Shown: one piece after another, positions 32,691 through 39,665 of the stretch | Numbering within the stretch: the first letter of the stretch is position 1 | Layout of the letters: each line of letters starts with the position of its first letter | Origin: CAVYXA01 sp963846775 | Lineage (GTDB): Bacteria > Verrucomicrobiota > Verrucomicrobiia > Chthoniobacterales > UBA10450 | NCBI GenBank assembly: GCA_963846775.1 | Contig: CAWJXB010000006.1 | Span: 1,860,001-1,924,000 of the forward strand | Reading direction: 5' to 3' | DNA length: 64,000 nt | Program-made: the position numbers and the translations under genes | Notes under the pieces: model-generated | What the model was told of the DNA's origin: nothing | The model's input: the letters and a program-made list of their open reading frames with translations, nothing else | The model's database searches: none

Positions 32691-34328
32691 ATGATAAAAC
32701 AAACGGTTATCAAAGTAATCGCGCAGCTTTTTCGAGCTGCGCCTTTAATCGTCTTGCTGGTTATTGCTGTGCATTTGGCGCCTCGTGTGCTGGGGCAGCG
32801 CGAGAACGGCGACATCAACGGGCGTGATTCGAATTCGAACGTCGACGCCCCATCGTTGGAGCAGCAGGCAAACTTTTGGACTCCAGCGGTCACAATGACA
32901 CCCGCCCCTACTCCGACGCCGCCCCCCCCTACTCCGACCCCCAGCCCGACACCTTCACCCACGCCTAGCCCCACACCGACGCCAAGTCCGACGCCAACCC
33001 CCAGCCCGACGCCAACACCCAGCCCGACGCCAACGCCGAGTCCGACGCCAACACCCAGCCCCACGCCGACTCCGAGTCCAACGCCAACGCCTTCGCCCAC
33101 ACCGGTGTGCACAATCAACGGGATGCTGGGGGCACCTGGCGGTGGCGGCGGCACCGGGATATTGACAAGGCGTGTTTATCGGCCCGGATCGCCCACCGCA
33201 ACATGTGCCGGAGTAACGCCGCCGGTTCCCTTCAATATCGACCATGGTTCATTCATCTACAATGTTCACTACGTCACCAACTCCACGGGCTCGCCGCTTT
33301 GCACAAGAGTCACATTTACCGTGCTGAGCGGAGGCGGCCCGGTGGGGCGCATGCAAGTATCAGCCTTCCAAGCGCCGTTTGTCGCCGCTGATATCACTAA
33401 TTCGGCACGTTACTTAGGTGATGCTGGCCGGAGCGCGGCTTCCCAAGACCCGGCGACAAGCTTTCAGTTAACCATTCCCGCGAATACGACCATCGCCCTC
33501 GTGGTGTTCAATGTGAACGCTTCGCCCTCGGGCCAAGGCGGGTCTTACTCGATAGGACTCGATCAGGGTTTGTGCGGCTGGTCGTTGGCAACAACCGGCG
33601 ATTTTGATGGAGATTCCAACCAAGATTATGTGCTTGCCCATGGAACTTCACGCCGAACAGCCATCTGGTACATGAACAATAATACGTATCTCCGCGGCGC
33701 GTTTGCTCCCACTTTGCCATACCGTTGGAAAGTGGTCGGCGCGCGCGACTTTGACGCCAATTCCCATGCCGACTATGTCCTTTACAACGCCAGCACGCGA
33801 CAGACGGCAATCTGGTACATGAACAATAATGTGTTTCTCCACGGCGCGTTTGCTCCCACATTGACTGGCGATTTGGCGCTCGGCGGCATTGGCGATTTCA
33901 ACAGAGATCTCAGGCCCGACTATGCACTTTACAGCCCAGCCTTGGGCCAAACAGCAATCTGGTATCTGAACAACGCAACCAAGACCGGTAGTGCCAGCGG
34001 CCCCGGGGTGCCGTCCGGTTGGCAAGTGCTGGCGATCGCCGATTTCAACGGCGATTTAAAGCCAGATTATCTCCTCTATAACGCGACGACACGCCAGACG
34101 ACGATCTGGTATCTCAACAATAACGCATATATTCCGGGCAGCGCCGCCTACGGTCCTTCCGTGCCCATCGGCTGGTCGTTGGTCACGGCAGTTGATTTCA
34201 ACGGTGATTCCATAGCAGATTATCTCTTTTACAACGCTACCACGCGACAGACGGCGATCTGGTACATCAATCACGTCAGGCCGGACAGGCCGATCGGCTA
34301 CGCCTACGGTCCAACTCTTCCGCCCTGA
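32691..34328 (+). CDS. Secreted protein with Pro/Thr/Ser linker and five 49-residue repeats
   Basis: 545 residues: signal/anchor region (APLIVLLVIAVHLAPRVLGQ), a low-complexity linker of PTPTPSP units at residues ~72-138, a beta-sandwich-like domain (YRPGSPTATCAGVTPPVPF to GSYSIGLDQG), then five tandem repeats built on DFNGDLKPDYLLYNATTRQT and AIWYLNNN. The repeats resemble FG-GAP/VCBS blades with a D-x-N/D-x-D Ca-binding loop. The same repeat type ends the 55954 gene. It is probably exposed on the surface; the function is unknown. The linker DNA is a short tandem repeat prone to length change. Confidence 0.85.
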   Translation: MIKQTVIKVIAQLFRAAPLIVLLVIAVHLAPRVLGQRENGDINGRDSNSNVDAPSLEQQANFWTPAVTMTPAPTPTPPPPTPTPSPTPSPTPSPTPTPSPTPTPSPTPTPSPTPTPSPTPTPSPTPTPSPTPTPSPTPVCTINGMLGAPGGGGGTGILTRRVYRPGSPTATCAGVTPPVPFNIDHGSFIYNVHYVTNSTGSPLCTRVTFTVLSGGGPVGRMQVSAFQAPFVAADITNSARYLGDAGRSAASQDPATSFQLTIPANTTIALVVFNVNASPSGQGGSYSIGLDQGLCGWSLATTGDFDGDSNQDYVLAHGTSRRTAIWYMNNNTYLRGAFAPTLPYRWKVVGARDFDANSHADYVLYNASTRQTAIWYMNNNVFLHGAFAPTLTGDLALGGIGDFNRDLRPDYALYSPALGQTAIWYLNNATKTGSASGPGVPSGWQVLAIADFNGDLKPDYLLYNATTRQTTIWYLNNNAYIPGSAAYGPSVPIGWSLVTAVDFNGDSIADYLFYNATTRQTAIWYINHVRPDRPIGYAYGPTLPP

Positions 34329-34470
34329 GCGCAAGCTTCAGCCTCAGTGTGGCCTGACCAAAAAGCTGGATGGGTTAATCGTCTGCGACACTCGATTTCT
34401 CGTCTTCGTTAGGCGCGGCTTTATCTGAACAGTGCCATCGGCTTCAAGATTCTTTTTGTGGACCTGAAAA

Positions 34471-34488
34471 TTGTCACATTGTTGTCAC
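34471..34488 (+). promoter_or_regulatory. Pho box (PhoB operator) upstream of ppk1
   Basis: TTGTCAC-ATTG-TTGTCAC: two identical 7-bp direct repeats with an 11-bp period, the form of a PhoB site (consensus CTGTCAT-N4-CTGTCAT). It lies 47 bp before the ppk1 ATG. A phoB gene is at 26297 in this window. Confidence 0.75.
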
Positions 34489-34534
34489 AACAACAGATTT
34501 GGCAAAGTGTTCTTCGTTGTCGATCTTAAGAAGA

Positions 34535-36754
34535 ATGCCGCAACCCCAGGTTGGTTTTGTGAACCAGGAAGAAGGGGGGCCGGTCGTGTTGCCCCCGGCT
34601 GTGCCCGCGCCCCGCCCGTTTTCTGCTCCGGAAAATTTCATCAATCGCGAGCTGAGCTGGCTCGAATTTAATCGGCGCGTCCTCGAGGAAGCGCAGGACG
34701 CGACGCAACCGCTTATCGAGCGTATCAAATTTCTCACCATCTTCAGCTCGAACCTCGACGAGTTCTTCGAGATTCGCGTTGCTGGGATCAAACAACAGAT
34801 CGAGAGCGAGACGAGTGAGGTCGGGGCCGATGGGCTGAGCCCGACGCAAACCTTCAATCGCATCGAGAAGATAGTGCGTGAACTGGTCGCAACGGAGTAC
34901 GCGCTTTGGAAAAACGAGCTGATGCCAGCGCTTGCCGAAAAAGGGATTCGCGTTCTGGAAGTGGCGGAGCTGAACGCGAAGCGCGCCGCCTGGGCCCGAA
35001 AGTTTTTCCAGGAAGAAGTTTTTCCGATGCTCACGCCGCTGGCGGTGGATGCGAGCCATCCTTTCCCGCAGCTCCTGAATAAGAGCCACAACCTGCTTGT
35101 GCGCGCCCGAACCAAGCGGGGCGGCGAACCGATGCACGCCATCGTGCAAGTGCCACGCGTGTTGCCACGGTTGATCTTGATGCCACGCGGCAAAGACGAG
35201 AACGAACCGTGGGAACACATTTATCTCGCCTCCCTCATCAAGCATCACATCGCCGAGCTGTTTCCCGGTTTGATTCTCGATGGGGTCCACGCCTTTCGCG
35301 TGACCCGCAACAGCGATCTCTACATCGACGAGGAAGAAGCTGAAAATCTGCTGCGAACGATCGAACAGGAACTGCGGCGTTCCAGCCGCGGCGACGCAGT
35401 GCGTTTGGAAGTCGAAACCGATTGCCCGAAAGATTTTCTCGGTTTGCTGCTGGAATTTTTCGATCTGAGTGAGGCTGACGCTTACAAACTGGACGGACCA
35501 CTCTCGATGACGCATCTGATGCCGCTGGTCACGAACGATGCGTTCGCTAATCTAAAGGATCGCCCGTTCCAACCCACACGCGATCCGGCTTTGCCCAAAC
35601 ATGCCGATTTCTTCGAAGTGTTGCGGCGTCAGGATGTGTTGCTCCATCATCCCTACGACAGTTTCGATCCGATTGTGGAACTGATCGAAGCGGCCGCGGA
35701 AGATCCACAGGTGCTCGCGATCAAGATCACGCTTTATCGCACCAGCGGCGATTCGCCGATAGTCGAAGCGCTCATTCACGCGGCCGACAGCGGCAAACAA
35801 GTCACCGCGATTGTCGAACTTCGGGCGCGGTTCGATGAAGCCACCAACATTCGCTGGGCGCGCCGGCTCGAAGAAGCGGGCGCACACGTGATTTACGGCG
35901 TCGTCGGCCTGAAGACGCATTGTAAAGCGCTCCTGATCGTGCGCCGTGATGCTGATCGGCTCCGGCATTACGTTCATCTCGGCACGGGGAATTATCATCC
36001 GCGCACCGCTCGTATCTATACCGACTTCAGCTTACTCACGAGCGAGCCGCAACTGACCGAGGAAGTTGCCATCGTTTTCAATACCATTACCGGGCTGGCC
36101 AGTTATCCGGGCTTGAAGAAGCTGATGGTCGCGCCGTTCGATTTAAAGCAGCGTCTCATCGGGTTGATCGAGCGCGAACGCGACCACGCCCGCGCGGGCA
36201 AACCGAACCGGATCGTGGCCAAACTCAATTCGTTAGTTGATGAAGAGGTGATCGAGAAACTCTACGAAGCATCGTGCGCCGATGTGACGGTCGATCTTGT
36301 CGTGCGCGGCATTTGTTGTCTGCGTCCGAAGATTCCGGGACTGAGCGAAAACATTCGCGTCATTAGCATCGTCGGCCGGTTCCTCGAGCATAGCCGGATC
36401 TATTATTTTGAAAACGCCGGGCAACCTGATCTCTATCTGGCCAGCGCGGATTGGATGCCGCGCAATTTTTTGCGACGGATCGAGGTCGCGTTTCCGATAG
36501 AATCGCCGCCGTTGCGGGTCCAACTCCTCGATGAAATCATCCCGAATTTTCTGCATGACCGCGTCAAGGCGCGCGAGCTTCAGCCGGACGGAAGTTATCG
36601 TCGGTTGCATCCGGAAGGAAAGGAACCGCGCTCGCAGGCCCAATTGCACTTTCGACAACGGTCGCGACGGCGGATGAAAAAAATAAAGCCACAAAAGACC
36701 ACAGCGACAACGAAACTGATTCCGATTACGTCGGCAGATCTGGAGCAGCCGTGA
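34535..36754 (+). CDS. ppk1: Polyphosphate kinase 1
   Basis: 739 residues from the ATG at 34535 (MPQPQVGFVNQEEGG); an in-frame TTG at 34499 is less likely. N domain NFINRELSWLEFNRRVLEEA, head domain, and the PLD-like catalytic pair with the autophosphorylated His in GVVGLKTHCKALLI and HVHLGTGNYHPRTARIYTDF. ASADWMPRNFLRRIEVAFP is the usual near-C-terminal motif. It makes polyphosphate from ATP. The C-terminal ~25 residues are Lys-rich and extend beyond the usual end. Preceded by a Pho box and overlapping ppgK by 4 nt. Confidence 0.95.
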   Translation: MPQPQVGFVNQEEGGPVVLPPAVPAPRPFSAPENFINRELSWLEFNRRVLEEAQDATQPLIERIKFLTIFSSNLDEFFEIRVAGIKQQIESETSEVGADGLSPTQTFNRIEKIVRELVATEYALWKNELMPALAEKGIRVLEVAELNAKRAAWARKFFQEEVFPMLTPLAVDASHPFPQLLNKSHNLLVRARTKRGGEPMHAIVQVPRVLPRLILMPRGKDENEPWEHIYLASLIKHHIAELFPGLILDGVHAFRVTRNSDLYIDEEEAENLLRTIEQELRRSSRGDAVRLEVETDCPKDFLGLLLEFFDLSEADAYKLDGPLSMTHLMPLVTNDAFANLKDRPFQPTRDPALPKHADFFEVLRRQDVLLHHPYDSFDPIVELIEAAAEDPQVLAIKITLYRTSGDSPIVEALIHAADSGKQVTAIVELRARFDEATNIRWARRLEEAGAHVIYGVVGLKTHCKALLIVRRDADRLRHYVHLGTGNYHPRTARIYTDFSLLTSEPQLTEEVAIVFNTITGLASYPGLKKLMVAPFDLKQRLIGLIERERDHARAGKPNRIVAKLNSLVDEEVIEKLYEASCADVTVDLVVRGICCLRPKIPGLSENIRVISIVGRFLEHSRIYYFENAGQPDLYLASADWMPRNFLRRIEVAFPIESPPLRVQLLDEIIPNFLHDRVKARELQPDGSYRRLHPEGKEPRSQAQLHFRQRSRRRMKKIKPQKTTATTKLIPITSADLEQP

Positions 36755-37440
36755 AAAAAAAAGTTCTCGTCATCGACATTGGCGGCTCGCACGTAAAGCT
36801 GATGATTTCACGCGCCCAAAAACGGAAATTCAAATCGGGTCCGAAACTGACGCCGCGAGAAGCGATCACGCAGATGAAACCACTCGTGCCAGATTGGGCG
36901 TTTGACGTCATCGCGATCGGATTTCCTTCACCGGTCCGCGATGGAAAAATCCTGAACGAACCGAAAAATCTCGGCCAAGGCTGGGTCGGATTCAATTTTG
37001 AGAAAGCGCTGCGCAAACCGGTGCGGATTATCAACGATGCATCCCTGCAGGCACTCGGCAGTTATCACGGTGGGCGAATGCTGTTTCTCGGGCTCGGCAC
37101 CGGGCTCGGTTCTGCGCTGGTTTGGGGCAACACCGTTTTGCCGTTGGAGCTGGGCGATTTGCCCTATCGGAATCGCCGCGTGATCGAGGATTATCTGGGC
37201 AAACCTGGTGCGGCCGAGATGGGCGCGAAAGAATGGCAGGCCGAAGTCGCATTCGCCGTCGCCCAGTTAAAGAAATCGCTCATCGCCGATTACGTCGTGC
37301 TCGGTGGCGGGAATGTGAAGAAACTCGATCACCTTCCGGACAGCGCAGAGCGCGGATATAATCGTAACGCATTTCTCGGCGGCGTGCGATTGTGGCAGAT
37401 CAACAATCGAACAGGCCGCGCGAAGTGGATGATCATGTGA
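36751..37440 (+). CDS. ppgK: ROK-family polyphosphate glucokinase-like protein
   Basis: 229 residues; the GTG start overlaps the ppk1 stop (GTGA). Motifs: VIDIGGSHVKLMI (phosphate 1), VIAIGFPSPVRDGKI, GWVGFNFEKAL, IINDASLQALGSY (with catalytic Asp), FLGLGTGLGSALV (phosphate 2). Enzymes of this type phosphorylate glucose from polyphosphate or ATP. Coupling to ppk1 strongly supports use of polyphosphate as donor, although the donor cannot be proven from sequence. The zinc-type ROK CxCG motif is absent, as in polyphosphate glucokinases. Confidence 0.85.
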   Translation: MKKKVLVIDIGGSHVKLMISRAQKRKFKSGPKLTPREAITQMKPLVPDWAFDVIAIGFPSPVRDGKILNEPKNLGQGWVGFNFEKALRKPVRIINDASLQALGSYHGGRMLFLGLGTGLGSALVWGNTVLPLELGDLPYRNRRVIEDYLGKPGAAEMGAKEWQAEVAFAVAQLKKSLIADYVVLGGGNVKKLDHLPDSAERGYNRNAFLGGVRLWQINNRTGRAKWMIM

Positions 37441-37489
37441 AATGGTAGGACGCGACCACCGGGCGCGCCGCGAATTATTATGGCATGAA

Positions 37490-37954
37490 ATGAAACTTTA
37501 TTTTCTCAGGCATGGCGAAGCGGATTGGCCGGATTGGAAGAAGCCGGATGACGAGCGGCCCCTAACGAAAGGTGGGAAAAAGGAAATGAACCAGGTCGGC
37601 AAATTTCTGCACCGGTTGAAAGTGCGGCCCGACCTGATCGTGACGAGCCCGTTGCCACGCGCGGCGCAGACCGCTGAGATCGCCGCTGATTATTTAGGAG
37701 CGAAGTTGCGAAAAGACGAATCGCTCGCGCCAGGATTCGGAGTGCGCGAGCTGCGAACCGTGCTGAACCGTCACCGCGCCAAAAATTTGATGCTGGTGGG
37801 GCACGAACCGGATTTTACCAAGGTGATCTCGGAATTGACCGGGGCATCGTTAAAGCTCTCAAAAGCCGGAGTCGCGTTTGTCGATCTTGATCCTGAAACG
37901 GCCGAAGGAAAGTTGCTCTGGTTGTTTCCGCCAAAGGTTGCCTGCACGTCATAG
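37490..37954 (+). CDS. sixA: SixA-type histidine phosphatase
   Basis: 154 residues from the ATG at 37490 (MKLYFLRHGEADWPDW), 49 bp after ppgK; the longer frame lacks similarity before it. RHG motif with catalytic His9-equivalent, VTSPLPRAAQTAEI, and the second catalytic His in LMLVGHEPDF. SixA removes phosphate from histidine phosphotransfer proteins; relatives act on small phosphate esters. Its position as third gene of the polyphosphate operon suggests a phosphate metabolism role. IDs of family are clear; the substrate is not. Confidence 0.87.
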   Translation: MKLYFLRHGEADWPDWKKPDDERPLTKGGKKEMNQVGKFLHRLKVRPDLIVTSPLPRAAQTAEIAADYLGAKLRKDESLAPGFGVRELRTVLNRHRAKNLMLVGHEPDFTKVISELTGASLKLSKAGVAFVDLDPETAEGKLLWLFPPKVACTS

Positions 37955-38075
37955 GGCTGTAGGGGAGACTGACCCGTCTCGGCTCTGCATCGTCGCTTGG
38001 ATCTGCCGCAATCGGTGACCAAAGTTACCCACTTCGTTCTGTAACTTTCTGAGGCGTTGTGCGACAAATCTCGCG

Positions 38076-38648
38076 ATGGATTCTCAAAATCTCACTCGCC
38101 CTATTTTTGCGCCGGTGATTCTCGGCACTTCTCGCCAGGGCCGTTTGAGCGAATACGCTGCGGCATTCGTCCTTGATCACGTTTCGAAACGGCCCGACAT
38201 CCGGACTGAGCTAATCGACATCCGCAATCTGCGTTTCTCGATCGACGACGCCGGCGAAGCGATCAAGGATTCAAGCTTTTCCGCCACGGTCAATGAGGCC
38301 GATGCCTTGATCTTTGTTGTGCCCGAATACAACCACAGTTTCCCGGGCTTGCTCAAGCATGTGCTCGACACCAACCTGAAGGAATACATTCACAAAGTCG
38401 CCGGCGTCTGCGGTGTTTCCGCCGGCCCGTTCGGAGGCGCTCGAATGATCCAAAGCTTGTTGCCGGTCCTGCGCGAGCTCGGCCTCATCACGATTTTCTG
38501 GGACGTCTATTTCGGAAATGCCGGCAAACTTTTCGATCAAACAACCGGAAAGATCACCGACTCTGTGTATGGCGGCCGACTTGACAAATTCTTGAACGAG
38601 CTCGTCTGGATGGCACGGGTGCTCCGCTTCGGGCGGGAAAATTTGTAG
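38076..38648 (+). CDS. NAD(P)H-dependent FMN reductase family protein
   Basis: 190 residues of flavodoxin-like fold: PVILGTSRQGRLSEYAA (FMN phosphate loop), ALIFVVPEYNHSFPGLLKHVLD (P-E-Y-N-x-S-x-P-G-x-L-K motif), GVCGVSAGPFGGARM. This is the ArsH/ChrR/azoreductase-like NADPH-dependent FMN reductase group, which reduces quinones, chromate or flavins. It stands alone. The stop lies inside the left arm of a 9-bp inverted repeat. Confidence 0.9.
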   Translation: MDSQNLTRPIFAPVILGTSRQGRLSEYAAAFVLDHVSKRPDIRTELIDIRNLRFSIDDAGEAIKDSSFSATVNEADALIFVVPEYNHSFPGLLKHVLDTNLKEYIHKVAGVCGVSAGPFGGARMIQSLLPVLRELGLITIFWDVYFGNAGKLFDQTTGKITDSVYGGRLDKFLNELVWMARVLRFGRENL

Positions 38649-38695
38649 CCGAAATCGGTGATCCCGGCAGGCAGCGTGACCCGTGCCGGCTACAA
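38643..38695. repeat. Inverted repeat TTGTAGCCG...CGGCTACAA
   Basis: Perfect 9-bp arms 35 nt apart, with a GC-rich interior, just after the FMN reductase. It looks like an interspersed palindrome and may double as a terminator; no T-run follows. Confidence 0.5.
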
Positions 38696-38876
38696 CGCGG
38701 GTGCGATTACTTTTGAAATCAGCAACTCACTGTGCTCATCGGTATCGCTCTCGAGTACGCCTTTCGAAAGCTCGCTTTCTCCCCAGTGTCTTTTGATTTG
38801 AGTTCAATTCGGGGCTTTGGGAAAAAAGGCTTGCTTAACGAATGGGAGAGCGGCATGATCGGCCTCCCTCAAGCCT

Positions 38877-39638
38877 GTGTCCACCTTAGCGTCAGCCTCA
38901 GACCGGTTTGCCACCACCCGGTGGAGCGTGGTGCGCTCTTGCTCGGAGGCAAATGGATCGAGAAACCGTGCGGCTGGCCAGGCTCTGGGCGAGCTTTGCC
39001 AAATTTATTGGCGACCGATTTTCGCTTATATCTGCCTGCGTGGTTATGGTCCGGAGGATGCCGAGGACCTGACCCAGGATTTTTTTGCGGCGGTTCTGGA
39101 AGGCTCTTTGCTGGAGAGGGCGGACCCCGGGCGCGGTCGGTTCCGTTCGCTCCTACTGCGGGCGCTGGGCAATTTCTTGAACGATGCCACCGATCGGCGG
39201 CGCAGCCGCAAGCGTGGCGGAGACATAAAATTTATTTCCTGGGACGATTGGGTGGCCGAATCGCCCTCGCAGATGTCGATCCCGGAGCAAGCGCTGCAAT
39301 CGTGGTCGCCGGAGCAACTGTTCGATTTGCGCTGGGCCGCGACCGTGGTGGAGCGGGCGCTGAGGCGTCTCCAGGAGGAATGCCAAGGCAAGGGACGATC
39401 GCGCTTGTGTGAAACCCTCAGCCCCTATCTGGCGACCGAGCGCAGCGATGTTTCCTATGGCAAACTCAGCGGGCTCTTAGGCATCAGTGAAGCGGGCGTA
39501 AAACGCCAACTGTATAATCTGCGCCGCCGTTATCGCTGGCTCATCTGGACCGAAGTGGCCGAGACGGTGGAAGATCCAAGGGAGGTCAAAAGCGAGATCC
39601 GGCACCTGTGCGCCACGCTCACCGCCCAGGCCGCCTGA
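38877..39638 (+). CDS. ECF-type RNA polymerase sigma factor
   Basis: 253 residues from a GTG at 38877. Region 2 carries FAYICLRGYGPEDAEDLTQDFFAAVL (the DLTQDFF form of the ECF region 2.2) and GRFRSLLLRALGNFLND; region 4 carries YGKLSGLLGISEAGVKRQLYNLRRRY (helix-turn-helix). This long-insert subtype is common in Planctomycetes and Verrucomicrobia and is typically controlled by a neighbouring Ser/Thr kinase rather than an anti-sigma factor. That kinase begins 27 bp downstream here. Confidence 0.88.
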   Translation: MSTLASASDRFATTRWSVVRSCSEANGSRNRAAGQALGELCQIYWRPIFAYICLRGYGPEDAEDLTQDFFAAVLEGSLLERADPGRGRFRSLLLRALGNFLNDATDRRRSRKRGGDIKFISWDDWVAESPSQMSIPEQALQSWSPEQLFDLRWAATVVERALRRLQEECQGKGRSRLCETLSPYLATERSDVSYGKLSGLLGISEAGVKRQLYNLRRRYRWLIWTEVAETVEDPREVKSEIRHLCATLTAQAA

Positions 39639-39665
39639 ATCAAGTGGGTGAACCATCATCGTAAC

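Noticed and set aside
32681..33154. Minus-strand frame of GVGVGLG repeats
   Set aside because: Antisense of the PTPTPSP-coding tandem repeat; low complexity only.
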